Assembly (NCBI GenBank): GCA_014377145.1
Contig: JACMQE010000055.1
Coordinates: forward strand, 1 to 9,350
Source: Glaciimonas sp.
GTDB taxonomy: Bacteria; Pseudomonadota; Gammaproteobacteria; Burkholderiales; Burkholderiaceae
DNA length: 9,350 bases
Reading direction: 5' to 3'
The notes below the pieces were generated by a model. The model was not told the origin of the DNA and made no database searches. It saw only the letters and a program-made list of their open reading frames with translations. This document shows, piece by piece, positions 1 through 6,918 of this stretch (position 1 is its first letter; each line of letters opens with the position of its first letter). Position numbers and translations under genes: made by a program.

Positions 1-424
1 GCTTGCCGCGAACTGGTTGATGGGCGATTTTTCTTCGACACTTAATCGTGAGGGTGTCGATATTAACGCAGCGCCGGTCAACCCAACCCAATTCGTACTA
101 CTACTACAGCGAATCGCCGATGGCACTATTTCTAACAAAATAGCGAAAGAAGTATTTGCCGCGATGTGGGATACAAAAGCTGTGCAAGATACGCTAGCTG
201 ACGAGATTATCGACAGCAAAGGACTGAAACAGATTTCAGACAGCGGAGCATTGGAAAAAATCGTCGATGAGGTGCTAGCTGCCAACGTCAAATCTGTCGA
301 AGAGTTTCGCGCAGGTAAAGAGAAGGCCTTTAATGCCTTAATTGGTCAAGCCATGAAAGTTAGCAAAGGCAAAGCAAATCCTGCACAATTGACAGAGCTG
401 CTGAAGCAAAAATTGAATACTTAG
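1..424 (+). CDS. gatB: Aspartyl/glutamyl-tRNA(Asn/Gln) amidotransferase subunit B, C-terminal part
   Basis: GatB is the kinase/transamidation subunit of the cytoplasmic GatCAB complex. It amidates Glu-tRNA(Gln) and Asp-tRNA(Asn) in organisms lacking the direct synthetases. The reading frame is open from the left edge of the window (codons from base 2) and ends at TAG 422-424, so only about the last 140 residues are visible. They correspond to the C-terminal GatB/YqeY helical domain that contacts tRNA. Recognisable stretches are [13 protein letters not shown] near the edge, the [12 protein letters not shown] helix, and the closing [10 protein letters not shown]...LLKQKL segment, all typical of betaproteobacterial GatB. 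The gene start, and gatC/gatA if linked, lie outside. No clear terminator follows. Identity is secure; whether the missing part is intact cannot be judged. Confidence 0.95.
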   Translation, partial: LAANWLMGDFSSTLNREGVDINAAPVNPTQFVLLLQRIADGTISNKIAKEVFAAMWDTKAVQDTLADEIIDSKGLKQISDSGALEKIVDEVLAANVKSVEEFRAGKEKAFNALIGQAMKVSKGKANPAQLTELLKQKLNT

Positions 425-1016
425 AGGATAGGTCTGGCTGCGTAACGGAAAAATATAGGACGTAAAAAATATTACTTATGACTTGTTTTGTCCGACGGAT
501 GCTAATGACAATTCCAATTTAGTCCTTCAGCGTTGAATACACTCAGGACTCACGCAAAATTTACCTAGCAACGGGCTTACCAAAATCTGCTGACGAAGGC
601 AGTACGCTAATACGGTTAGGAAGACAACACTGCTGGGACGATTTGCTTAAGTCCGACACTATTGAATGCTGACAGCCGCATGATTGCGCATCAGATCACG
701 GTGGCGTATTAACGTATGTAATTGACATTTTTCTCTGCAGTCAATGGTGCAGGAATCTCTCGCTGAGCCTGCCGGTATTGCTATATTCAACGATGGATTG
801 ATTTTCACATTCCGGGATCCGACGATTTGAACTGGTCATCCTTCCGGCGCCATTCTTGCTTGCATCAATCTCACTACAAGCCGAAAGTGGAAAACACAAT
901 AAATAATACTGGAACAACAGCCCCCAAAGTAAGTTTGTAGGATATGTCAAGCATCATATCAAACGCGTTATTAATTATTTTTATACTAACTTTCGTACAT
1001 GGCAATTCAACCAGTC
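425..1016. other. Gene-poor spacer between gatB and pyrE
   Basis: About 590 bases between the convergent ends of gatB and pyrE. Open frames here (the longest is about 70 codons, minus strand, 741-950) have no recognisable motif, no good ribosome binding site and an unprotein-like composition. In several Burkholderiales an exonuclease III gene sits near gatB and pyrE (recalled, not checked); I looked for its N- and C-terminal motifs and did not find them. The only structured element I can support is a repeat copy at 544-609. This is probably decayed sequence. Confidence 0.6.
544..609 (+). repeat. Dispersed direct repeat, copy 1
   Basis: Begins CAGGACTCACGCAAAATT and contains GGGCTTACCAAAATCTGC, then GACGAA...AGTA.GCTA. 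It aligns without gaps to 1789-1854 over 66 bases with 11 mismatches (about 83% identity). Weaker similarity continues past a 7-base gap through AGGAAGA to about 638. Both copies have the same orientation and flank pyrE. The nature is unknown: it could be the end of a decayed insertion sequence or a short non-autonomous element. Confidence 0.75.
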
Positions 1017-1682
1017 TCACTTCACACCGTAGCGTGCCCGATAAGCTGCCACAGCATCTTTATATTGCGCCAAATGCGGATTCGCCTCGCTAGCCGAAAT
1101 ATACGTTAATAAATCGTTCAGATTACCTATTGAAATCACTGGCAATCCGAACTCAAGCTCCACCTCCTCTAATGCTGATCGGGCAGAAAGTGCGTCATCC
1201 TTGCCCGACCGCTCCATCCGATCTAGCGCAATCAACACTGCACAGGGCATGCCGCCGGCAGCGCGGATCATGGTCACTGATTCCCGTACAGAAGTGCCCG
1301 CCGAAATCACGTCATCGATAATCACTACCTTGCCCTGCAGCTTGGCACCAACAATGGTGCCGCCTTCACCGTGATCCTTCGCTTCTTTACGGTTATACGC
1401 AAACGCCACATTTCGGCCCTTGGCAGCTATCGCCATCGCCGTTGCGGAGGCCAATGTGATGCCTTTGTAAGCAGGTCCGAATAGCATGTCGAATTTGACG
1501 CCCGAGTCCATTAAAGTGCGCGCATAAAACTGCGACAACTGCGCCAGCGTTGCCCCCTCATTAAACAATCCAGCGTTGAAAAAGTAAGGCGAGGTACGCC
1601 CGGCTTTAGTCACGAATTCGCCGAAGCGTAGGACACCGGAAGCAACAGAAAATGCAATAAATTCTTGACGTAAATCGTTCAA
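1017..1682 (-). CDS. pyrE: Orotate phosphoribosyltransferase
   Basis: Cytoplasmic enzyme joining orotate to PRPP to give orotidine 5'-monophosphate, the fifth step of de novo UMP synthesis. The 221-residue product is of normal length for the proteobacterial type. Visible features are the orotate-contacting SPYFFNAG at residues 31-38 and the catalytic flexible loop RKEAKDHGEGG at 98-108. The type I PRPP-binding motif IIDDVISAGTS lies at 121-131. No key residue is missing. The start is a TTG at 1680-1682: no ATG or GTG lies in frame just upstream, and a GGAG ribosome binding site sits six bases before the TTG. The gene is alone on this strand, convergent with gatB and divergent from lipB, with a copy of the same repeat on each side. 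It is probably monocistronic; no clear promoter could be assigned in the AT-rich leader (1693-1790). Confidence 0.96.
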   Translation of the reverse strand: MNDLRQEFIAFSVASGVLRFGEFVTKAGRTSPYFFNAGLFNEGATLAQLSQFYARTLMDSGVKFDMLFGPAYKGITLASATAMAIAAKGRNVAFAYNRKEAKDHGEGGTIVGAKLQGKVVIIDDVISAGTSVRESVTMIRAAGGMPCAVLIALDRMERSGKDDALSARSALEEVELEFGLPVISIGNLNDLLTYISASEANPHLAQYKDAVAAYRARYGVK

Positions 1683-1688
1683 GATAGT

Positions 1689-1692
1689 CTCC
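1689..1692 (-). promoter_or_regulatory. Ribosome binding site deciding the pyrE TTG start
   Basis: Minus-strand GGAG, six bases upstream of the TTG at 1682-1680. It is the only purine-rich Shine-Dalgarno match near the N-terminus predicted by the family, so it supports TTG initiation. Confidence 0.6.
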
Positions 1693-1788
1693 AGAAGACA
1701 AATGTATGCGTTATCAAAATAAATATTTCTATGAGTTATTTCATTTTTATACTAAAAATAACATATCACCACCATTTTAAATGGCGGC

Positions 1789-1854
1789 AGGACTTACGCA
1801 AAATTGTTCCAGCAATGGGCTTACCAAAATCTGCCGACGAAAATAGTATGCTAG
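1789..1854 (+). repeat. Dispersed direct repeat, copy 2
   Basis: Begins CAGGACTTACGCAAAATT and matches 544-609 (55 of 66 bases). The shared block GGGCTTACCAAAATCTGC is exact. After this core, AGGAAGA continues to about 1860, with a 7-base gap relative to copy 1. It ends about 50 bases before the lipB start, so it may contribute to, or disrupt, the lipB upstream region. Confidence 0.75.
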
Positions 1855-1905
1855 GAAGAACAGCGGGATGCAACCCGACGGCCATTCTTCGGTACACTTA
1901 CGCCT

Positions 1906-2553
1906 ATGCCGTTTTCCTCTCCCCCCGAAATTATTCAGCGTGGCATTGGGCAATACCACGTCAGCTTTGATGCCATGCGCGCCTTTACCGATGCACGCAC
2001 TCCCGACACGCACGATCAGTTATGGATAGTGGAACACCCACCCGTGTTCACGCTCGGGCTTGCCGCTGATCCTAGCCATGTGCTGGCACCGCACGAGATT
2101 CCGGTGATACAGACGGATCGGGGCGGTGAAGTTACGTACCATGGCCCTGGTCAGGTTGTCATTTATTTGCTGCTAGACCTGTGCCGTAAACGTACCGAAA
2201 ATCGTTTATTTGCCCGCGAATTTGTGCATAATATTGAACAAGCAGTAATCGAGACGCTTGCAGCGTATAATCTTGCCGGAGAGCGCAAACTTGGAGCACC
2301 CGGTATTTACATCGCAGTAGGTCCTTGGCAAGGTGCCAAGATCGCGGCACTCGGCTTGAAAATTCGTGCTAGCGGTTGCACATATCATGGTGTTTCGCTC
2401 AATGTTGCAATGGACTTAGGACCATTTTCCTGGATCAATCCTTGTGGTTATGCAGGCTTGATCACTGTCGATATGAAAACGCTAGGCGTTAATACGGCGT
2501 TGCCCGCCGTGCAACTAACACTCGCGCGCACATTGATTGGATGCCTCAGTTGA
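1906..2553 (+). CDS. lipB: Octanoyl-[acyl-carrier-protein]:protein N-octanoyltransferase
   Basis: Cytoplasmic enzyme that moves octanoate from acyl carrier protein to a lysine on lipoyl domains of pyruvate and 2-oxoglutarate dehydrogenases and the glycine cleavage H protein, the first step of lipoate assembly. The 215-residue length is normal. Motifs in order: EHPPVFTLG (43-51), [12 protein letters not shown] (72-83), the catalytic lysine in GAKIAALG (Lys145), [10 protein letters not shown] (157-166) and NPCGYAG with the acyl-accepting Cys180. All catalytic residues are present. The ATG at 1906 matches the family N-terminus ([11 protein letters not shown] follows at 21-31), but no good Shine-Dalgarno precedes it. 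A weak TACACT (-10-like) lies at 1893-1898, implying a very short leader if real. It is followed by lipA 28 bases later. The ybeD (DUF493) gene that often precedes lipB is absent here. Confidence 0.97.
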   Translation: MPFSSPPEIIQRGIGQYHVSFDAMRAFTDARTPDTHDQLWIVEHPPVFTLGLAADPSHVLAPHEIPVIQTDRGGEVTYHGPGQVVIYLLLDLCRKRTENRLFAREFVHNIEQAVIETLAAYNLAGERKLGAPGIYIAVGPWQGAKIAALGLKIRASGCTYHGVSLNVAMDLGPFSWINPCGYAGLITVDMKTLGVNTALPAVQLTLARTLIGCLS

Positions 2554-2581
2554 TGCTTCACCACCAAACATTGCTTACACT

Positions 2582-3610
2582 ATGACCATCGAAACCACTC
2601 TGCTGCACTCTGTTGAATCCACCGCTCCCGCATTGTACAACCCACTAGAGAAACAAAAAGGGGCCAGTAAGACCGCACGTATTCCGATTAAAATTATTCC
2701 GTTTGAACGCCTGAAGAAACCGGACTGGATCCGCGTCAAAGCCGCATCACCCACTACCCGCTTCTACGAAATCAAAGATATTCTGCGCGCCAATAGTCTA
2801 GTCACCGTCTGTGAAGAAGCCAGCTGTCCTAACATTGGTGAATGCTTCGGCAAAGGCACCGCGACCTTCATGATCATGGGCGACAAATGCACCCGTCGCT
2901 GCCCCTTTTGCGACGTCGGGCATGGCCGGCCAGATCCGCTGGATGTCAACGAGCCAGAGAATTTGGCAAAAACCATTGCTGAACTGCGTCTGAGTTATGT
3001 CGTCATCACCAGCGTGGATCGCGACGATTTGCGCGATGGCGGCGCCGGACATTTTGCTGAATGCATCCGTCAAGTGCGTGAACTATCGCCGAACACCCGG
3101 ATCGAGATCTTGACACCAGATTTTCGTGGCCGCATGGACCGCGCACTCGAAATCCTCAATGTTGCACCACCAGACGTGATGAACCACAATCTAGAAACCG
3201 CACCGCACCTCTACAAAGAAGCCCGCCCGGGTTCGGATTATGCATACTCGCTAAATCTGCTTAAACGTTTTAAAGCGCTACACCCACGTGTGCCGACCAA
3301 ATCCGGTATCATGGTCGGCCTGGGTGAAACTGATGAAGAAGTATTACAGGTAATGCGTGACTTACGCGCGCATGACGTAGACATGCTAACCATCGGCCAG
3401 TACCTGATGCCAAGTCGCAACCATTTGCCTGTGCGGCGCTACGTGCACCCGGACACCTTTAAGATGTACGAAGAAGAAGCCTATAAAATGGGCTTTGCCC
3501 ACGCTGCGGTCGGGGCGATGGTGCGCAGTTCGTATCATGCTGATGCACAGGCAAAGGGTGTGTTAGCGGCAAGTAATAAAGTAAAGAGTGATATTCCGCT
3601 AAGCGCATAA
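2582..3610 (+). CDS. lipA: Lipoyl synthase (radical SAM)
   Basis: Inserts two sulfur atoms at C6 and C8 of the octanoyl chain placed by LipB, giving the lipoyl cofactor. The protein from this ATG is 342 residues, slightly longer than E. coli LipA, with the N-terminal extension seen in Burkholderiales. The auxiliary 4Fe-4S cluster motif CX4CX5C is at Cys77, Cys82 and Cys88. The radical SAM motif CX3CX2C is at Cys103, Cys107 and Cys110. The C-terminal RSSYHA (315-320) supplies the serine ligand of the auxiliary cluster. All ligands are present, so the enzyme should be active. A TTG at 2537 would extend the frame by 15 codons and overlap lipB; the ATG at 2582 fits the family better. It forms an operon with lipB and is followed by an intrinsic terminator about 100 bases downstream. 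Confidence 0.97.
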   Translation: MTIETTLLHSVESTAPALYNPLEKQKGASKTARIPIKIIPFERLKKPDWIRVKAASPTTRFYEIKDILRANSLVTVCEEASCPNIGECFGKGTATFMIMGDKCTRRCPFCDVGHGRPDPLDVNEPENLAKTIAELRLSYVVITSVDRDDLRDGGAGHFAECIRQVRELSPNTRIEILTPDFRGRMDRALEILNVAPPDVMNHNLETAPHLYKEARPGSDYAYSLNLLKRFKALHPRVPTKSGIMVGLGETDEEVLQVMRDLRAHDVDMLTIGQYLMPSRNHLPVRRYVHPDTFKMYEEEAYKMGFAHAAVGAMVRSSYHADAQAKGVLAASNKVKSDIPLSA

Positions 3611-3712
3611 AATCCAAGGCGCCATGTTGATGGTGGGCTAATGAGGATATTCTGGCTGGAATAAAGAAAGATTACGATATTTACAAGCTGAGAGTTTGGC
3701 AAGAAGGTAGAT

Positions 3713-3737
3713 AAAAAAGTGCTGTTAGCGCTTTTTT
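3713..3737 (+). terminator. Intrinsic terminator of lipB-lipA
   Basis: AAAAAAGTGC (3713-3722), loop TGTTA, GCGCTTTTTT (3728-3737). This is a ten-pair stem (one G-U) with the T-run forming its right arm. Because the arms are A- and T-tracts it could work in both directions. Confidence 0.8.
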
Positions 3738-3830
3738 AAGAATATTACTTAAAATCTGAGCAGTATATGAGAATAAACAGCGCAAGAGTAAATCAGGGTT
3801 ATTACGAATTTCTTTCCGAAAAATATCGCT

Positions 3831-3989
3831 CTATGAATTCAAGTTTTTTCTTATCACCCCCATTGTCACCGCTAAAGCTTGGCGCGAGATGAGCACATTA
3901 CGCTCGCCATCGCGGGTCCTTTTCTCCAACAAATGAATCACGGAATAAACCTCATAAATTTAATCGCTTTCTTCCTCACTCAGGTCCAT
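3831..3989 (-). pseudogene. Possible decayed small gene of unknown family
   Basis: A 53-codon minus-strand frame from ATG 3989 to TAG 3831, broken by TAA at codon 10. After the break the translation continues IYEVYSVIHLLEKRTRDG and then NVLISRQALAVTMG. The charged, helix-forming composition and the SRQALAVTMG stretch look protein-like and faintly like a helix-turn-helix, but I recognise no family. The broken codon is consistent with a T-to-A change of a leucine TTA, the same kind of lesion proposed for yraN. It could equally be a chance open frame. Confidence 0.2.
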
Positions 3990-4204
3990 TTAATACGATT
4001 GGCGAATAGACTTGAGAGTTTACTTTAGGTGAGGTACTTGCTCGGATGCAAATGCGTGGGGACTTGAAGCGGATATAGTCATGATAGATTCCTATTGATT
4101 TCATTGATAATGGCACCTATTGAAGAAGTGACCAGGTACTTCAACACCGCCCTAGACGGTTCCCGGTTTTCCCCTTGTGGGCCTTGTATGACTACGCAAG
4201 ACCT

Positions 4205-4225
4205 GTCCATAGTTAATCTATGGAC
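4205..4225. repeat. Perfect inverted repeat
   Basis: GTCCATAG, spacer TTAAT, CTATGGAC: an eight-pair stem with a five-base loop. It is followed on the plus strand by an A-run, not a T-run, so it is not a standard intrinsic terminator in either direction. Function unknown. Confidence 0.6.
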
Positions 4226-4256
4226 GTAAAAAACCACGAATATCGCGTGGGGCGTA

Positions 4257-4289
4257 CCGCTAGTGGAAGGTGTGTTGAGCACCTAGCGG
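4257..4289. repeat. Bulged inverted repeat
   Basis: Outer arms CCGCTA (4257-4262) and TAGCGG (4284-4289), inner arms GGTG (4269-4272) and CACC (4280-4283), seven-base loop and a six-base bulge on the left. It lies about 30 bases from the perfect repeat at 4205-4225. Function unknown. Confidence 0.45.
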
Positions 4290-4554
4290 CAATACTAGCA
4301 TGTATACCAATCACACTGCATCGAATATAGACAACTGTCATCGTCGCAATCTGCTTCAGCATTAAGTTAACAAATTTCGATCCAGAGGATGAATTTCGAT
4401 ATTTTTTAATGCATCCGGCATGAACAAAATTGGTTATGCGCATTTAATTGCTGTTTTAGACTTAAGAGTCAGTCCGTCCTTACAGACGCTAATCAGTCTG
4501 CAAGCGAAGAAGGGTCGCCATTGACGTGGTAGCCTATCCACTTCTTGGGACAAT

Positions 4555-4653
4555 ATGCGTTCACGACCAAAACAACTCAATGAATTTGGATGCCTTGCTT
4601 GTAAACAACTTTTTACTAAAAGTCCTAAAGATGTCCAAATTTTCTGGCCTTGA
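4555..4653 (+). CDS. Tiny open frame with one CxxC, doubtful
   Basis: A 32-codon ATG frame whose start is preceded by GGGA at a plausible distance. It encodes a basic peptide with FGCLACKQLFT, a single CxxC knuckle of the kind that begins a zinc ribbon, and then stops. No second knuckle is readable downstream in the same frame. It may be the remnant of a zinc-ribbon protein or of a transposase N-terminus, or chance. I do not recognise it. Confidence 0.15.
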   Translation: MRSRPKQLNEFGCLACKQLFTKSPKDVQIFWP

Positions 4654-4713
4654 ATTTAGCACAATCCTAAATTCGATGTAGAATCAGATGTCGTCCAATA
4701 ATAAAAACACTTA

Positions 4714-4830
4714 CATAAATGCTATTTATGCATGATTACGAGAGCTATAAAATGATAAAGTGTGAGGCGCTACTCATCAGAGTAGCCGACCAAACGATGC
4801 GACCAGCGATACGTTCTTTAGTTTACTAAA
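4714..4830. repeat. Cluster of three small hairpins upstream of the zinc-ribbon pseudogene
   Basis: CATAAAT-GCT-ATTTATG (4714-4730), GCTACTC-ATCA-GAGTAGC (4769-4786) and TTTAGT-TT-ACTAAA (4817-4830), with perfect stems of 7, 7 and 6 pairs. A TATAAA (-10-like) at 4744-4749 lies between the first two. The cluster occupies the likely leader or promoter region of the 4901 gene, so regulatory hairpins or operators are possible; none has a T-run. Confidence 0.45.
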
Positions 4831-4900
4831 CAGTAGGCCATTAGGGCAGTTGAAACGAATGCAAGCAGTTCGATACCTTATAAGAAGCAAGAAGCGAAAA

Positions 4901-5272
4901 ATGAATTTTTTCGAAAAGCTTTTAAGTGGTCCTCATGGCGGAGGTCATGTTATTCAAAGCCGAGATAAACATGGTGAAAGTCACGGAGGTGGTGGTAGCG
5001 GCAACGGAAGTGGGCATAGAGGTGGACACGGCGATAAATACCGAAGCGATTTATCACAGAATCAAGGTAACACTTGGAGGTAATCGTCGAAGTCGCCACC
5101 TATAGCGTCATCTCGCGGCAACGTCTGTACGGCATGTAATACACAAAATGATCGGAACGCCCGTTTCTGTCATCAGTTTGGCATAACTTTTTTGCCAACG
5201 GTTTGCGCTGGGTGCAATGCACAGATAACCGCCGGCATGAAATTTTTTGGTCAATACAACAAGGTTCGTTGA
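4901..5272 (+). pseudogene. His/Gly-rich double zinc-ribbon protein, broken
   Basis: One continuous frame from ATG 4901 to TGA 5270-5272 (123 codons) interrupted by TAA at codon 61 (5081-5083). The N-terminus MNFFEKLLSG and the following Gly/His/Ser-rich linker (HGGGH..., residues about 13-45) match small zinc-ribbon proteins I recall from Burkholderiales. After the stop the same frame encodes two zinc ribbons: VCTACNTQNDRNARFC, then VCAGCNAQITAGMKF. Of the eight expected cysteine ligands only five remain. The fourth is Phe (FCHQFG) and the seventh and eighth are Phe and Tyr (FFGQYN). These fit single-base changes from TGY codons. A nonsense codon plus three lost ligands means both ribbons are inactive. 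An extended start at 4859 or TTG 4850 is possible, but MNFFEK is the family-like start. The family's function is not known to me; metal or nucleic-acid binding is a guess. Confidence 0.8.
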
Positions 5273-5634
5273 ACGTCGATATTGATATGTAGTATCAAAT
5301 TTGATCTGACGCTGACATTAAGGCTGTGCCAAACGAGGAGTACCGAGTTGATAGAGATCAAATCTTTACTAAACCAGTAGCGCATGTCGCCAAGCACGAC
5401 TTAACTTAACTCGCTACGGGTAGAGACCAGACAGTACATGTTTGACCGGTACCGCATATTACCAATAGTCTCTTACCACTCGGCTAAGCCATTACCCGAA
5501 AACGAGTGCCAATTCCTGGCGACGCTGCATCAGCATCTTATGAACAGCTTCAGCATTGCACCCATCTATTTCTTGATCGTTAGCCTTATGGGCTTGAAGC
5601 GGTCGCTATACTGAACACAGCAATGCGGGAAACT

Positions 5635-5662
5635 GAGAAAGACGAAGGTTTTCGGCTTTCTC
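5635..5662. repeat. Long hairpin
   Basis: Outer arms GAGAAAG (5635-5641) and CTTTCTC (5656-5662), inner arms CGAA (5643-5646) and TTCG (5651-5654), one A·G mismatch and a GGTT loop. Eleven pairs in total. A pyrimidine tract GTCTCACTCTCTT follows on the plus strand, so a weak plus-strand terminator is conceivable, though the T-run is poor. Confidence 0.5.
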
Positions 5663-5895
5663 GTCTCACTCTCTTAACATCTTTGCGTGATGTATCGTCC
5701 AAATGCAATAAGTCACGTTTTGTCAGGGTGAAGTGCCAAATGGCTTGATTATGATCATTGATCTTCCCAGCCCTGCCCGACCTTCTGCATCGGACACCGA
5801 TGAGATCTCGCTACTTCCATGTAAAAGGCTTCCCGCACGAATCGATGGAAAGGAAGCGTAGCACGATAAAATCAACACACTGAGTAACTGAATTG

Positions 5896-5942
5896 GACCT
5901 GACAGACGCCTACGTCAATGCGTGTCACCGTCAGATCAGGTC
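5896..5942. repeat. Imperfect inverted repeat
   Basis: GACCTGA (5896-5902) pairs with TCAGGTC (5936-5942), and GACG (5905-5908) with CGTC (5929-5932), around a 20-base loop. No gene borders it closely. Function unknown. Confidence 0.4.
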
Positions 5943-6220
5943 GTGACTACTGTAATGTATACGTAGAACGTATCTTTGTGATTTTCAGACAACCGGATGT
6001 TTACATTCCCTTACGATAAGATGTCGACAGAAACTAGCAAAGCTCCCCAATACCAGTGTTCTACTCGCTGTTAACATTGCTAACGTCGTATTCACGCATG
6101 CGCATGCGAACGAGGTTGTCAATGCCAGCGAAAATCAGCATTCCGTCTCGTCGATTGTCTGTGTACAACACGTTGAAAATAGCCCATATAAATTAATACC
6201 AAAAAATAAGCAGAGTTTCA

Positions 6221-6738
6221 ATGAGCATCTCACTAATCAATATCATCTGGTTTGCCTTTCCTGCCTTCGCCGTGATACTTGGCGGCGCTGTTTCAATGGT
6301 GTTCCTTAAAGGGCCGGGCACTCGCATTGCGATCCAACATTTTTCCGCTGGCGTAATTTTTGCTGCGCTTGCAACGGAACTATTACCGGATGTAATGCAT
6401 AGAAATATGCCAATTATTGCAGTGATCGGTTTTTCCGTTGGTGTTGCTGTCATGCTTAGCATAAAGTATCTCACCGAGCGCATATCCTCAAAAACTGAAG
6501 GTGATCAGGTTGCGAGCGACGGACAGCCCATTGGTGCGTTGATCGGAGTCGTGTTGACGTCTCTTTGGTGTCCATACAGATTTTGGACGCTATATTGGCC
6601 TTTGGGATAGCGGCATTACTTTATTTGGTGGTTGAGGAATTGTTGGTTGACGCTCACGAAATACCTGAACAACCCATCCAGAAAGCGATGGTTTTTATAG
6701 GGTTCATCATATTACTGGTGATCGAAATGTTTATTTGA
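6221..6738 (+). pseudogene. ZIP-family metal transporter with internal deletion and frameshift
   Basis: The 5' part starts at ATG 6221 and encodes a normal ZIP-like N-terminus. It has a first membrane segment at about residues 7-29, a second containing IQHFSAGVIFAALATELLPD (38-57) and a third at about 63-82, then a short polar loop and PIGALIGV (103-110). From about 6550 the reading shifts. The original frame runs into a stop at 6608-6610, while the +2 frame continues with AILAFGIAALLYLVVEELLV and DAHEIPEQP, and ends in a last membrane helix before TGA 6736-6738. This is the expected C-terminus. The middle of the protein is missing, roughly 70-80 residues by comparison with the usual ~250. 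The lost part includes the membrane segments that carry the metal-binding residues in ZIP proteins, so no working transporter can be made. Inner-membrane zinc or other divalent metal import is the ancestral role inferred. Confidence 0.85.
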
Positions 6739-6815
6739 ACATTTTTATGTGATTCAAATTAGAGCGTATCGATAGAGGACGTAGCGGCGGGGATAATCGG
6801 CTGTTTATTGAAAAG

Positions 6816-6841
6816 CGGGTATTTGTCGATACCCGTACGGG
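6816..6841. repeat. Hairpin with adjoining palindrome
   Basis: CGGGTAT (6816-6822) and ATACCCG (6829-6835) form a seven-pair stem with a six-base loop. Overlapping it is the perfect ten-base palindrome CCCGTACGGG (6832-6841). The two can form alternative pairings. No T-run follows. Confidence 0.5.
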
Positions 6842-6889
6842 AAGTCCGTATTCTGACTTGTCGAGTATACGCTGCTTGAATATATTGGC

Positions 6890-6918
6890 GGCAAAAATAC
6901 CAAGGCGGGTATTTTGCC
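6890..6918. repeat. Inverted repeat with one bulge
   Basis: GGCAAAAATACC (6890-6901) pairs with GGTATTTTGCC (6908-6918) apart from one extra A; the loop is six bases. The right arm shares GCGGGTATTT with the hairpin at 6816, suggesting duplication of a small element. Confidence 0.5.

Larger units (their letters stand above)
3611..4900. other. Long gene-poor region after lipA
   Basis: Nearly 1.3 kb with no recognisable intact gene. It holds the lipA terminator (3713-3737), a possible decayed minus-strand frame (3831-3989), several small inverted repeats (4205-4225, 4257-4289, 4483-4500, 4714-4830) and a tiny plus-strand frame (4555-4653). A 28-codon open stretch (3631-3714) ends exactly at the terminator and reads DYDIYKLRVWQEGR near its end. 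It could be the tail of a lost gene but has no start. Other frames are interrupted every few tens of codons on both strands. I infer decayed genes rather than a designed non-coding region. Confidence 0.55.
5273..6220. other. Gene-poor, apparently decayed region
   Basis: About 950 bases between the zinc-ribbon and ZIP pseudogenes with no recognisable gene on either strand. The longest stop-free stretches are a plus-strand frame ending near 5612, a minus-strand frame of 75 codons (5586-5810) without a usable start, and minus-strand frames ending at 5492 (37 codons, with a protein-like end MLMQRRQELALVFG) and at 6061. None matches a family I know. Two hairpins are present (5635-5662 and 5896-5942). 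The picture is of old, heavily mutated genes. Confidence 0.5.

Noticed and set aside
826..850. Sequence resembling the T-arm of a minus-strand tRNA (GATTTGAACTGG-like)
   Set aside because: No matching acceptor stem, D-arm or anticodon arm could be folded around it.
741..950. Minus-strand open frame of 69 codons
   Set aside because: Unprotein-like composition, no ribosome binding site, no known motif; it lies in a decayed spacer.
2537..2581. TTG start extending lipA into the end of lipB
   Set aside because: The extra 15 residues are not family-like; ATG 2582 gives the expected N-terminus.
3745..3780. Possible third copy of the pyrE-flanking repeat (CTTAAAATCTG...AGTAT)
   Set aside because: Only short scattered matches with several gaps; not distinguishable from chance.
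4079..4443. Two overlapping minus-strand open frames (67 and 76 codons)
   Set aside because: They overlap in different frames, cover inverted repeats and show no motif or translation signal.
5492..5810. Minus-strand stretches that look like a frameshifted gene
   Set aside because: The fragments look protein-like in places, but I cannot join them into a recognisable family, so I do not call a pseudogene.
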